A model generated the notes under the pieces. It saw only the letters and a program-made list of their open reading frames with translations. It did not search any database and was not told where the DNA came from. Below, in pieces: positions 46,705-59,003 of a stretch of 64,000 bases of DNA. The stretch spans positions 1,364,001-1,428,000 of the forward strand of contig QEYB01000766.1 in the NCBI GenBank assembly GCA_017562135.1, written 5' to 3'. Each line of letters begins with the position of its first letter. Position 1 is the first letter of the stretch. Source of the stretch: Dipylidium caninum. Taxonomy: Eukaryota; Platyhelminthes; Cestoda; Cyclophyllidea; Dipylidiidae. Both the position numbers and the translations under genes were made by a program.

Positions 46705-47997
46705 GACGCTTGCACCTTTCAGAGCCACGAGTCCCTTCATTCGCCTAGGTCACCAGCAATCCTGTTTCACTGTGTCCTTCTTGGATCACAGGCAAAGAGG
46801 CGCGTGTGTTGTATTTTTACGCCTTTCGCTCTTTCGATCTGATGCTATGTGTGCCATTTCTGACCCACTTCATTATCTTTTGCGCCAAGAAGGCCTAATG
46901 GGGTACGCTTTTTTCCTCCTTTACCTTGTCTATTGTGTTGGCATATGCGACTGATTTTGTGCCTTTTGGAGCCCAACACCCAGTTTTAAGTCCATGGAAA
47001 ATTATATCCTTCTTTTGTTGCCGCTATCGCCCTTCCTGGTCGAGATGTAAGTGTACCACTTTAATTCTCCCCCTTAGACGCAGTATAACTTAGTAGAGTG
47101 GGAGGTGCGCAGTGAGGAATGTAGAATCCACTCCGTTCTGAAAGCAACGTCTTTGCACCGCATGTTACTAAGTGTGCGTACTTACATTTATGAGCAAATT
47201 ACCTGAAGGTGAAGGACAGAGGAACATGTAATGTACGAGGGATCTATGCACCCATCGGGCAAACTAAACAGCTGTCTTGAATGCGCAAATAAGTTACGAA
47301 TAGCTCGAGGTGGTGGCCAGAGGCGCCGTTGAATGTTTACGGGGGGGGGGGGGGAAGACAGTGAGGAATCGGTCAATCTTCTATAACGTCTGCAATAGGA
47401 TCCTGAAAGCGATCGAGCACTAAATCAAGGCGATTTGGGTACATGTGACAAATATGAGCAAACCTGGAATTGGATTCCCGTTGGACAGTTTGAGATCCTC
47501 GTATATCAAGTAGACCTTCTTCGTTAAAGACGATTTTATTAGAGTAAAGGGCAGACTGAGAAAATTGTTGTCTTTTTCTTCGAACCCTTACCGAGAGAAA
47601 ACTAATAACTGGCATAAAATACAATTACCGCCTTAAGTGGCAATTACAAATACTGTCCTGCCTCTGTTTTTATTATTATTAAAAGTAAAGTGAGGTGACA
47701 GGGTAAATCCCAGCATCTTTTTAATACTAATGCAAGTGTCATACAGGAATTGTGTTAAAATTAAAAAGAATAGGGTTGGCCCCTGTTCTCAGAAACACTT
47801 GATGCGAAATAGTTTGAAAAAGAGAGTGAAAACATTTGGCGTCAAATTTTTACTCACATAAAATATTTATAAAGCTCAATGCTAAAGCTTGCAATGTAAA
47901 ATTAGCTTCTTAAATTTATTTCGAAGTGGCATATTGATGACAGTTAATCAGGTAGGCCGACCGTTTAAATACATCAACACGAAATTGCATAGGGCGC
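46705..47997. other. Intergenic region upstream of coronin, no gene seen
   Basis: AT-rich. It contains a run of 14 G at 47341-47354 and one copy of a 20-base repeat at 47627-47646 that recurs inside the coronin gene. No coding exon was recognised. Confidence 0.5.
47627..47646. repeat. 20-base dispersed repeat, copy 1
   Basis: ACCGCCTTAAGTGGCAATTA is identical to 50897-50916. Both copies are followed within about 15 bases by AATACTGT, so similarity extends beyond the exact core. It is probably a degenerate copy of an unidentified repeat. Confidence 0.7.
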
Positions 47998-48007
47998 TAT
48001 ATAAAAG
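47998..48007 (+). promoter_or_regulatory. TATA box of coronin
   Basis: TATATAAAAG starts 49 bases ahead of the coronin ATG. With the usual 25-30 base spacing the transcript would start near 48025-48030, giving a 5' UTR of only about 20 bases. Confidence 0.6.
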
Positions 48008-48046
48008 GGTGTGCGCTGCTTCCTCTCACTGTGACGCCGGCCGATC

Positions 48047-48239
48047 ATGTCTGTAATTAGGCAGAGTAAATTCAAGCACGTTTTCGGGAAAACCGTTAAA
48101 GCGGGAGGAATGTTACGAATGTATTCCAATCACAAGAAATACGCACGACACGCCATTCTGTGCGGTTAACCCCAAATATCTTGCAATTATTACTGAATCC
48201 AGCGGCGGCGGTGGATTTGCCGTGATTCCTATAGAAAAC
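48047..48239 (+). CDS. CORO: Coronin exon 1, with apparent +1 frameshift
   Basis: ATG at 48047. The first frame reads MSVIRQSKFKHVFGKTVKA and then diverges, stopping at a TAA at about 48167. From 48105 a second frame reads EECYECIPIT and DTPFCAVNPKYLAIITESS, exactly the expected continuation. The GGG run at 48103-48105 therefore has one base too many. The second frame has no ATG upstream before a stop, so it cannot start on its own. Donor AAC|gttcgt. Confidence 0.9.
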
Positions 48240-51200
48240 GTTCGTTTACATCTTTTAAAGTATTACGATGGTTTGACTGAGAAAATCTGTTCATTTCGAT
48301 TCGTTAATTAATGCTTAGCATACTTGACAGCCATATGGCTTACATTCCCTTCCTCTGTGTGTAAAGAACACTTTTTCGTGATTAAATCGTAGGTCGGTCG
48401 CATGCCTAGCATTTTGCCCATGGTTTCTGGCCACACCTCCGCCGTCCTCGATATTCAGTGGTGTCCTTATAATTACGACCTTATTGCTAGCGCCTCCGAT
48501 GACTGCACAGTTAAGATTTGGGAGATCCCCACCGGCGGCATCGGGAAAGAACCTCTGAGGGATTCCGTTGCCACATTGATTGGACATCAACGACGCGTCC
48601 ACATCGTTTTGTGGCATCCTACAGCAAATGGCGTGATCGCTTCTTCCGGTAGGTTTGTATCAAGTTCGAAAGACCAAGTAACTGTTTTGGTGCCCTTCCT
48701 CGATTACTAGGTGCAGAATTACATATAGGCTTCTTTTAAGTAAGTGGTACTTCGCTATAAACCGTTTGGAAATGTTATATTCCACCTGTTTACTGTAATG
48801 TAATGTCTTGTTCTTTATTCCACTTGAGTTTATCTCTTGCCCTTCATCATTTGATTTTCAATTCTCTTTCGTAACGATCGTAGTTTTCACTTATAGGGGC
48901 TGATAACATGACTATTTTGTGGGATTCAATGACCCAGTCCCAACTCTGTTCTGTCGAATTGCCGAACCTTGTCTCTTGCCTCAGTTTCAACTACAATGGT
49001 TCAAAGTTAGCAGCCTGCTGCAAGGATGGACTGACTCGCGTACTTGATCCGCGGACCGGTAATCTCCTTAATGTAAGCCTTGGCACTTTCTATTTTTTGG
49101 GTTCTACAATCTTTTTTTCTGCATTAGGATGATTCTCGCAATTACTAGATGGCTTATTTCCTAGTCGAAAGATGAGCTGTTGTTGCTCTTGTTTGTTAGC
49201 TTTACGAGGAAGATTAGGGCTATTTGTCAGTAACAGTTTTCGTTGAATTTCCACCTTATTATCATCCCAATTAGAGAGTACATTAAAGGTGTTGACGCTT
49301 GTTTTGTTATAAGATTGAGCGCATCTCATATTTCCTTGCTGCCGCCTGTTGCTTTTATGACTACCCTGCCTAGGCTCAATGGAGCACGCATCCGACCCCT
49401 GGAGTCTAAATTACACACGTAGCGAGTAAGCACTCGTATGTCTGTGGAATTCTTGAAGGCTGCCTAAGTGGCTGGCTACGGTGACTCATCTGTCTCCTGG
49501 ACTTGGTCTCGGGATCTTTGAGGGGAAGGGGGTTATTTTCGCCTCTCTCCCTACTCACGCCCCTTTGTACGTCCGTAACGCAACGCAAAATACTTTATCG
49601 TGTTGTTTTTATCTGGAACAACAATACACTCAGATGCGTCCATCAACGGCGATGGCAAGAGCGTTATTTTTCGACCAGCTGTATATGCACCTTTTCAGTA
49701 CTGATCCTAAAATTGATGTCCTTCTTCCCCCCAGGAAGGCACTTGCCATGCGGGAAAGAAGCCGCAGATGTGTGTCTTTGTTGAAGGCGATCGCATCTTC
49801 ACGACGGGTTTCTCAAAGATGAGCGAGCGTCAATTAGCCCTTTGGGATGCGCATGACCTGACCGTCTGCCTCTGGCGTCAGGAGGTGGACATTACTAATG
49901 GTGTCCTCTTTCCTTTCTATGACATTGACACCCAACTTATCTTCATCTGCGGCAAGGTAGGATATGTGTTTCGACCCCGTCCGCAATTCCCATAAAACTG
50001 TTTTTCGTTGAAATGTCGCAGGTCAAAAATCCGCTCTTAATTCTCAACCATATCATTGTGTCGCAAAGTGCCGTGTCGCGGAACCCTAGCTACCACTTTA
50101 TATGGAAGCGTGAAACACTTTTAACCAATAGAAGTTGTATTACTACACCTCGAAGGTTAGTGGGCAGATGTACCTGTGTATGGGGTGCCAATGTATTGTT
50201 TGTATATGGGGTTGGTTTTAACAACAGCAAATATTTCTAAAAATAGGCCCAAAGTTTGCTGCTCATGAGCTTTAAAGATTACTGCATTTTCGGTTCACTA
50301 CGTTCTAGGCGGAGGCAAAGTGCATTGATGTGCAGTTGAAGTGGCACCACTTCTTAACGGGGCGCCTGAGGTTGTGTTTTTTACGTTGTGTTTGCGTAAA
50401 TGCAACTTAGTGTGATTTTTCTCAAAAGACGCCTATTATGCAGAGTGCATCATGCTGTATTACCGAGCCAACGTCGTTTTCTATATATGTGTGTATGTTT
50501 TTTTTTGTGTTTTCCGCTGCAAACACCAAGTTAGTCCTGAACTCACTTCTACAGCACCTGTTAGTACAGACCTGTAAGAGTTTTTGTCTACGTGTGTGTG
50601 TGTGTGTTTGTGCCGCGCCAAACCAACCGCACGCTCTTGCCGATATCGACTCCGTGACCAGGCATCTCTACGGCGCCGCTCAGTATTGCTATTTTTGTGG
50701 AAGTCCTGTTTGCTTTGCATGGCTTTGTCGCACACCCGCCTTTTTTCCTCGCACCGCTGACACCCAAATTCAAGCGGATGGAAGTGGTTGTTGCTAGTCG
50801 TCTTTTTTGTAACCATTTCTATTCGTTACCCTCTTGTTCAGGGCTTCAGCCTTCTTCAATCTAGCTGGGAGATTTAGTCCAAATAGAACATTAGTCACCG
50901 CCTTAAGTGGCAATTAGCTGCTGACAATACTGTAGATTCGTTTTGTGAGCTGATTGAAAGTTCCTTTTTACTCGTATTTATTCATGCTAGCCAGATATTT
51001 GTTACCTTAACGTGGAAAATAAATGCACTCTTTTATTTGAAAATGGCAGAAATTCACATTTTCCTCTTGAGATTTGACAATATGAGTTTCGTAACCTCGT
51101 TGGGGCTCTCATGATTTGTTAGAAACTTCGTGCGTCCAATTGTCTCTCTCGACTTGCAGAATTTCACGGAAGGGGGAATATGCTTGATTTACCATATTGT

Positions 51201-53735
51201 TTCCCATATAGCATTATATTATCAGTAAAAATTTTTGCTCCTATTCGTCAAAAGGCTGACTTTATAGTAGCTCAGTTTTGCGATGTATTTTCTTCACAAC
51301 ACTCCATCCCTCATTGTTGCTCCGCTCCAACCATTTGACTGCAGGGTTTGTGAACCTGTCCTCCTTCCTACTTGCCGTCAGATGTGTTAGGGAGGTGTGT
51401 GCACTTGTGCATTAATCATATTTGACTGTTAACACTATCACTTTGTGTAAAGTGGGGAATGCTATAATATTTACTCCAGATTTTTTTTTCTCGCACAGGG
51501 CGATAGCACGGTGAGGTACTTTGAGTATTGTCCACAGGAGAAGCAGGTGTATTACCTGAGTCGCTACGACAGCACAGACCCGCAGCGCGGTTTCGCCTTC
51601 ATGCCCAAACTGGGACTCAACGTGGCAGCTTGCGAGATCGCGCGGATGTACAAACTTCACAACAAGAATTGGTGCGAGGTCATTTCCTTCACGGTGCCGC
51701 GCAAGTCCGGTCTCTTCCAAGAGGACCTCTATCCCGACACTGTCGCCCCCGTCGTCGCTATTTCGTGCGATGACTGGTTGCGTGGCGAAAATCGTGATCC
51801 CACCAAAGTGAGCAAACTATCCTCTGATCTATTCATGAACTCATCGTCCAGGTTTGCCTGGCATTAGTGAAATAAATGTAGCCTCTGACTGGGCATCTCA
51901 TATTTGTTTGACTTCCCAAACCTCGTATTTGAGCAGGGCGTCACCACTGTTTTTATATCAATCCAGGAAAATCACTCATGATGAAGTTTCCTCCATCCAG
52001 ATTGGCTGAATCTAGGCAGCTCGAATGAAAATTGCACTTTTTCATGCTGAGACGGGGGGTAGATTTTTTTTTACTACTGAGAATCATTTTAAGACAACAT
52101 TCGGGTTTTATTATTCAGTGTTTAGGTACTTCGACGACTTATGCCACAAGCGTTTTTTTTTTCGTCAGTCTTATGCACCGTTGCGGAAGTCTGTGCGATT
52201 AAATGTTTGTTATCTGGATGCCTTTCCGCATAAAAGCTGACGGTTTTAGTGACTTTTAAACAACTACTGTGTAAAATCAGTAGGTTACGTTCTGCCAATC
52301 CCTTCTAGCGAATTGTCTTTTTTATAGAAAGTAAGATCTAGAATGACAATTGTTTTTTCTTTTTCGAGGTTTCTGTCAGAGAAGCCGGCAACATTCCCAA
52401 ATCGAGCTTGACGGTTCACCCGCCCTCGGGACCGCGACCCGGGTCAAGTTATTTACCCGTAAGATCTACCACCAGCATCAAAACTGTTTGAGGTTTTTTT
52501 TCTGAAAGCTCCCTCTTCTGCTCTCTGTCTGTGTGAGGTCATTTGGTCATTTCGATAACACGTGCGCAGTTGAGGTGGTGGGGTTGGGTCCTGCACGTTC
52601 ACATCTCACTAGTCTCTCTCTGCTCCGTACGCACAGAAGGACGTGCTGCGCGCTTGCATTGGGGCCTCCTCTTCTTTCCGTGTTTGCTTCATCGGAATGT
52701 TCTCGTGACTCCGCGCACCTGCCCGTCGTCCGTACACTCGCTTTCTGTTGTGTCCCACTCTTAATGTTATGCCGGATATCTTTTTTGCTGCTCATCTTCT
52801 ATTCTTGCGTCCCGTTAAGTTTGATCATGTGTTCTCATACTTTTTACGACCGATTTTTACGCCTGAACCGCAATCAGGGAAAATATGCGACTTTAGCCTC
52901 AGCCTATTTAACTAAACTTAACTGCCACCATTCGTACTTTTCTCAACAACCTTAATCTGGCTTTCTTGCGTTTTCTCGACCATTGAGACCCCGCTCCTTC
53001 ACTTCATTTTGCAATGGAACATTGGCCGACAATACAGTCAATTGCACGGCGTGCGTGCCGGCGATTCTTCACCTTACGAAGACACGAGATGGCCACCACT
53101 CTCGGACCAGGGGGGGCGGCACCTTTTATCCCCATCACCTCGCTACTTGGTAGAATGGCAAAGGTCACAAAGTTGTAGACGCCTTAATGTTCCTCTACTT
53201 CAACCTAAGCGAGAAAGGTCGATTAAACTCCAAGATGAAGTCTTATGGTTGAAGTGAGGTGCGAACATAATCCAAAAACCTGCGGTCGCCCAGTCTTTTT
53301 GGGGAAGTATGTTTTGCTTTGTGGCATTTAATCAATTTTTCTTGCACGAATGCTGCAGCTGCATGCGGTTTTCCGCCATCCTGCTCGTAATCCCCGTAAA
53401 GGTGTCCAAGCATTCCCTCCGACGACTCACTGTTTCTCCACTCTCAGGCGAATACATCCAAAGATTCTACAGCCTCCAACATGTCGTCAGTGGTTTCGGA
53501 CAGTCGCAGCAGCACCTCGGCCCTTCCTGGACAAGATCGCAACCACGTGCAGTGCGCGACGGTGTTTGAAGAAATGAGCAAAATAGTGGATAGGCTGACC
53601 GACAAGGTGAAGGAGCTGGAAGAACGGGTGCGGCAGTTGGAGGACACCAGGACTGAGACAGGTGACGACGACTCCGACGAGGGAAGCATCGACCGAATCA
53701 GCGACCCTAGGTCCAGCCCTCCAAATCCTTTCTGA
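48047..53735 (+). CDS. CORO: Coronin, gene span
   Basis: An actin-binding WD40 protein that acts with Arp2/3 and cofilin at the cell cortex. Seven exons: 48047-48239, 48393-48648, 48897-49072, 49735-49956, 51499-51807, 52369-52458 and 53448-53735. The N-terminus carries the coronin signature (VIRQSKFKHVFGK, CAVNPKYLAIITE, GGGGFAVIPI). WD repeats follow, with GHTSAVLDIQWCP, DDCTVKIWEIP, HQRRVHIVLWHP and NMTILWD. Then come FTTGFSKMSERQLALWD, STVRYFE, CEIARMYKLH and VPRKSGLFQEDLYPDT of the conserved C-terminal extension. The last exon holds a short coiled coil (FEEMSKIVDRLTDKVKELEE) for oligomerisation. The layout is that of type I/II coronins, about 510 residues. One surplus G in exon 1 breaks the frame; without it all phases close. 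The gene is otherwise intact, so a sequence error is more likely than a pseudogene. Confidence 0.95.
48393..48648 (+). CDS. CORO: Coronin exon 2, WD repeats
   Basis: Acceptor atcgtag|GTC, donor TCCG|gtaggt. It encodes GHTSAVLDIQWCPYNYD, SDDCTVKIWEIP and GHQRRVHIVLWHPTANGV. Confidence 0.96.
48897..49072 (+). CDS. CORO: Coronin exon 3, WD repeats
   Basis: Acceptor cttatag|GGG, donor AAT|gtaagc. It encodes GADNMTILWDSM, LVSCLSFNYNGSKLA and CCKDGLTRVLDPRTG. Confidence 0.96.
49735..49956 (+). CDS. CORO: Coronin exon 4
   Basis: Acceptor cccccag|GAA, donor AAG|gtagga, 74 codons. It encodes FVEGDRIFTTGFSKMSERQ, LALWDAHDL and LFPFYDIDTQLIFICGK, all coronin landmarks. Confidence 0.97.
50897..50916. 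repeat. 20-base dispersed repeat, copy 2
   Basis: Identical to 47627-47646 in the same orientation, inside coronin intron 4. A small indel separates the exact core from the shared AATACTGT downstream. Confidence 0.7.
51499..51807 (+). CDS. CORO: Coronin exon 5, C-terminal extension of the propeller
   Basis: Acceptor tcgcacag|GGC, donor AAA|gtgagc, 103 codons. It encodes GDSTVRYFEYCPQEK, DPQRGFAFMPKLGLNV, CEIARMYKLHNKN and TVPRKSGLFQEDLYPDT. Confidence 0.97.
52369..52458 (+). CDS. CORO: Coronin exon 6, unique linker
   Basis: Acceptor tttcgag|GTT, donor CCC|gtaaga, 30 codons. It encodes VSVREAGNIPKSSLTVHPP. Read-through of the donor gives a stop about 13 codons on, a possible short isoform lacking the coiled coil. 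Confidence 0.85.
53448..53735 (+). CDS. CORO: Coronin terminal exon, coiled coil
   Basis: Acceptor actctcag|GCG, stop TGA at 53733-53735. It encodes a Ser-rich linker, then the heptad-like FEEMSKIVDRLTDKVKELEE and RVRQLED, and an acidic end. This matches the oligomerisation helix of coronins. Confidence 0.9.
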   Translation, partial: ANTSKDSTASNMSSVVSDSRSSTSALPGQDRNHVQCATVFEEMSKIVDRLTDKVKELEERVRQLEDTRTETGDDDSDEGSIDRISDPRSSPPNPF

Positions 53736-56700
53736 TGCGGAGGTCGTGCAACGCCGCCTCTCTTTGCCCTCCAATAGGATCTTCTTTACCTACTTCTTTT
53801 CTTGACTTACTTATCTTCTTTTCCATTGTCATTTCTCTTCTCGATTATGCCAACTTATTGGGTATATTGTGGACTTCGCTGTCACGTTTGAGTCCGCTGC
53901 TCTCGCGTTCTACTTGGTGCGTTCTCAAAATGCAGCCCCCAGAGGGAGGGGGGAGGCGCGAGGCCGCCGCTTGTTGTGACTGGGCGGGGGTCGCCTTCCC
54001 TTGACCACACACCAAAGTCTTGGACTGCTGCAGACGCGATGGGGTGAGAGGATGGAAGGTGTTTAAGCCCTTCCCGCCCACGAACGCGTGACGTAGTATG
54101 GGGGGAAGGGGAGGGCGAGGGGGGCGGTGCTCGCGTGGTGGTCGTCGCTCGACACCGGTTGTCCCATCCCACGTACTGGCTTGCAGTCAGTGGCTCCTCG
54201 AAGTCGAGCGGCGACTGGCCAAGCATCTCGCTGGTGGCCTCGCGGCTGCCGTTCCGCCGCCTCGTCCGCTTCGGGGCCATCTTGAACCGATGTGGCAGTC
54301 AACAGGATTCGCCTCATCCGCCGAGGCGAATACTCCTTGTGAACGGCGAAGGACGTGGACCAATTGGCCAGTCTCGACGCACGATAAAGAGGAGTCGGCG
54401 GAAACTCCACCTTAGCAGGGAGTAATTTGCATGAAAAGTAAAATGTCGCGGGCCTCATGTGTGACTGGGGCCGCGGAGAGAAGCGAAGTACCAAAAAGCG
54501 TCTTTTATTGTGGCGACAAATGTTCCAGACCACGAGACCTCTCAGTCCCCACTGCCCCTTCGCGTGGCGGCGAGGATTAAGGGGCGCCCAACGTGTAGTG
54601 ACGGGCGGGGGGCTCGTCTCACTGGGACGGCGTAGTGGCTGCAATGTTGACAGGCGGTGCCGGTGACCGGCCGGTGGGTGCCGCTCTCCCCCTCTGGTCC
54701 ACCGGGAGAACTGCCAACTGGTGGGATCAGCCGCTGAACCGTCATTTCCCGTAACATCTGTCCAGTGGCGGCCGTAGTGTTTACACTCGAATCTCCAGCC
54801 TCGACAGACCCACAACGTTTCCCCTCTGGTGACGCACACATCCTTTGTCCCCGGCAATTCTCCCTCGGGTTTTTCCGACGAGACGCACCACACCGACCGC
54901 GGTTCAACAACGGCAAAACCCTTCCCTTTTCCTCCGATGGGTCAGAATCCACTTTCCCCTCTAAGACAGTCGACAAGCACTGCATTTGGGGCAAATCGGG
55001 ACAGTTATTGGGGAAAGTAGGTGTTTGCCTTTTACTCCAAACTGCCACCGAGTCGTACGAACTGTTTGCGGCCCCGGTGATGACGGGGCGGGGCTGGTTG
55101 GCGTCACAACTCCTCGGGAGACGCCACAGGCACCGGTCCTTTGTTTCCTGTGACGACTCGCGGGCTGGGACGACTTGCAAGCAGTTCCTCCTCCGTCTGC
55201 TGAGCGCGCGCTCCCAAGGCAGGGGGGTTGTCAGTCGGGCGACATTCCCGTTCGGTGAATTACCGCGACTAAAAGCCCTTTTCGGATTGGCTCACCACGG
55301 AGTCTCTGGCACCTCTTTACTTTAGCATTGCACAAGGAATGTTAACTAGTTTTTGGACTCGGCAGCCAACTTGGCTCCGTCATCTACAACGAGGAATTTA
55401 CCCACAGAAACGGCGTCAACATGTACGGCTTACTTACAAGAGTAGGAAGGAGCTCCGATTAACCCTCGCTCTCCTCACCGCGGCTGGCCCAAGTTGGCCA
55501 CCACCCGTTTGGTTCCGGACGTTTTTAAAGGGCCCAACGCCTCGTCCCGCTGGCGTTGTTTGCTGGCAGTGCGAGACTGCTGCTGTGGGGAGTCGAGGCC
55601 CCCCGACACCTCCTCGAACCGGACAGCGGGCGAAGCGCCCGACTCGGGTCTCGACTACCCGTCGGCCAGGGGCGGGACCGTGTTTCCACCAGCCTGGCTC
55701 GCCGGGGGGCGAGGTGGAGGGTGGAGGGTGTCCCCGCACCAGCCACTTCACACACCCTCTCAGATCGCATGGGACCTTCAACCATCTGACCACTTCCGAT
55801 TCAAGGCACGGGAGCCCGCTTGTAGAAGTCGGCAAACTCCCCACTGCTAATGAAAGGGGACGCAATGGTGACACTCGACTGGTACATCGGCATTGGCAAC
55901 CCTGTTCGTGGTGGTGTCAGGCGGGGGAAATCAGCGGGGGAAAGCGGCTCCATCTCCACTCACTCTTGCAACTGCAGCCGCTCCAGTCGGCGCCAAACGC
56001 CTGCGTCAGTGCGCGTGGGTTTTCATCTCGCCAAGTGCGCAGAATGGGCGATTCCGCGGCGGTACTTTAAACGGAGACACTCGAGAGCTTCACCCGTGGG
56101 AATCGACAAACGGCTAAATTTGCTCTGACGTGCGCACTCTGGCGTTGACGATTTGTCACCGTGTGGTCCGTATTATGCAACTCTGCGTCAAACATGTGAC
56201 ATTAAAGGCGGCAGAGGGTGCAATTGCGCGTCTAAGTGGGTGGGGGCGTGCCACGAGCAAGCAGACGCAACACCTCCGAGATCGCCGTTCGCGGCCCGCG
56301 GTTATCATTCGACAGAGTGAAGGACATACATCCACGCCGTGCAGATTCCCCTTCGCCCCCCCTCCGCGCCACCCTCGTCTGGGGAGGGCAGAGAGGGCGT
56401 CTCTCCTCCTCTTCCTCCTCCTCCTGTTGTGGAAAGGCCTCATACCTCCTCAGATACCTGACGAAATGGGCAGGCCACATATAGGGGAGGAGAGGAAACA
56501 AGGGGCGGGGGGAGATCTGCTAGGCTCGAGCCCTGCGCGCACGACAATGACGAGTTTCTCCCTGGGCAGAATGATTCACAGCGCATTTGCAACTCGTGCA
56601 GCAGGCGGTCGTGCGATGGCAGTCATCCCCACGTGCTGAACGCTTGGTGTGTGGCCAGTGCCTTCAGGGGCCCTCGGGAGTCGGTGCGGTAGCTGGCTGG

Positions 56701-59003
56701 GACAAATTGGTAGTAAATGGGAATAGGAGAAGACATCGTATGGGTAGAAGCCTCGGCCACTTTCGGGACAATGCGTAAGATTCTTGAGCGACAGACCGGC
56801 CAGGGAGAAGGCGGAAACTGGGCTCTGCTCAGCCTCTTGCGACGAAACGTCCCGGAGGCGGTAGGTCCAATAGGACGGTCTGGCGGCCGCCCCATGGCGC
56901 AGACCCGGTGCGGAGCGGCGGATGACGCATCTGAAGGGCGACATCGAAACTGCGCCGAAGACGAACGTTTTCGCGTCATTTTGTGTCGGTGGGACCCATG
57001 CATCCACGCATGCACAGGTGACACACAGAAAAGTGACGACACCGCGGCTTTTTACTGTGAGTCTAGGCAGTCAGAGCACGTTCTGAGGGCGAGAAGGCCG
57101 CAACCAGCGCCGCCGGAGTCTCACCAAAACTCACTCCCCTGCCAGTCATGCGAGACTCCTCGGAGAGGTGAGCGCCTTGCGAGATCTCCCGGAAGGCGCT
57201 TTCTCAAGCGCCCTCCGCGCAAGGAGGCGGAGGAGGGGGTGAAGGCAGAGGACATTAGGGAAAAAGGCTAAAAGAGGGATTTCTTAGAGTCCGCTTGCTC
57301 ACTGCCACGGCCAATAAGATATTTCCATGTCAAATGTGAAGGTGAGCACAATGATGAGGCGGTGCCGCGTACGTGGAGGGTGCTTTAAGAGCGACCTCGT
57401 TTGCCCGAGAAAGGAGAGTACCGTTTCGACAGAAAAGAAGATATTTCTGTGCCACTTAGGGCGCCTGAGGGGAGAGGAGAGTGTGCGCGGCCCACATGGA
57501 GGTCCCCTGAATTTTGCCACAGGTGGGGACGAGGAGGCCCAAAGGGCCTTCGTCCATTGGTGTCCAGAGGCCTCGAGGGCCTGGCCTGGGTGCCCGCCCC
57601 GGGCCGAAATATTCGCCTCCGCCTTCGCCACGGGTGAATGACGTGTGTGTGGCGAGAGAATTGGTGGAAGACAAGAGAAGTGGGGGACAGTTGACAGGGG
57701 AGGGTGGTGCCGGCGACTGCGCGCGGGGTTGGAGGCCTGCAACTGCGCAATGAGGTCACGCGGCGGCGATTGGCTCCCGCGGCACACGCGACTCGCAGGC
57801 ACACACGCCCTCGGCGGAGGCAGCCCAGGCGCTTTCAAAAAAGCCTGAGCAGGCTGACTTCAACGCCACGCGACGCATTGGCGCCAGTTGCACCGCAGCG
57901 ACCGACACATCTGTGAGTCTTGCTCGCCTTTTTGCCATTTCCAAGTTTTTGTCTCCTCGGCGCTCACGTGAATCATGTCAATCTGCTTCATCAAGCAATC
58001 CAATCACCACCCTCACAAAAACCACCGTTATTTTAACTCCTACCTCCGAATTATGAAAATTCGTCATAAAAGTGGTGTGAGTGACCGCGAAAACGGCATT
58101 CTGCGGCCCCGCCCGGATGCCCAGGGCCAAATGACCCTCCGTGCCAGCTGGGGCGAGGGAAGCCTTCCCCCACCGAAAATGTGGCACCTCATGTTCTTCG
58201 GCCTCGCGTCGAGAGGGGGGAAGGGGGGTGAGGGAGTAAAAGGGGCTTCTTCTCTGCAAGTTGGTTGAAATTCTCTTGAGTTAGAATCTCCCCTTACATG
58301 TTGTCCATTGCGCTTTTTCCAACCTGAATTAGCAGGCACATGAGGTGGGCGCCTTATCGGCACCGTGCCCACTTGATGCCGCGCATTCGGGCTAATGCAC
58401 CGCCTGACCCGCGTCTCAGCGCGGGCCCCGCCGCGGGTTGGGCCTCGAAGAGACGCGCATCCGAACACCCCGTGGGTGAGTTGGGGTCGATGAGCCCCAA
58501 GGTGCCCCCCTCGCCTGTCCTCGCGACACCGCTCGAGGCCGTCTGCCCGCCTCAACTGACAAGGTAGAGCCGACTCCAGGTGCCTGAACTGTTTTACGGC
58601 GCTCACCTGCCCCGGTCACACGGCGGGGAGAGCAGCACCGAGGGAAACCAAGTAGCCTTTCACCCCGACGGCGGTGACTCCTCAACCCTCCGAATGCCCT
58701 CTTGTTTCCTGTGGCCTTCGCCTCGGCAACACCGCCCTGCGCCTTCGGGCGCTCAGCAATCGCGACGACTAGGCGAACCGGTGCCACTTTCAGTCCTGCG
58801 GGGCTGCAGTGAGGGGGCGCGCCTTTTGGCCTCTCTCAGTGTGCGCGCACATGGTGGGGCGGACCGACTACTGGGACGGCGTCTTCTCATCCCACCCGCC
58901 CGACGCGGCGCGAGGTTGGCCAACCTCGAGGGGTTAGTGCACAAGGGGACACCTTGCGGGGCCGCTGCCGCGCAGACTCACTGAACTATCGGCGTTTTCA
59001 CAG
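53736..59003. other. GC-rich region without a supported gene
   Basis: Holds the coronin 3' UTR and probably the 5' end of the next gene. Long open frames occur on both strands (for example 54063-54893 minus, 54765-55325 plus, 55339-56070 plus). They overlap one another, lack recognisable domains, and are expected in GC-rich DNA where stop codons are rare. An ATTGG box sits near 57769. Confidence 0.5.

Noticed and set aside
47341..47354. Run of 14 G, and a run of 17 C at 63640-63656
   Set aside because: Homopolymers prone to length error. G-quadruplex activity cannot be argued from a single run.
54063..54893. 276-codon minus-strand open frame
   Set aside because: It overlaps other open frames on both strands in GC-rich DNA, has no domain and no splice or polyadenylation context.
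55339..56070. 243-codon plus-strand open frame
   Set aside because: Compositionally random, overlapped by equally long frames on the opposite strand, no recognisable motif.
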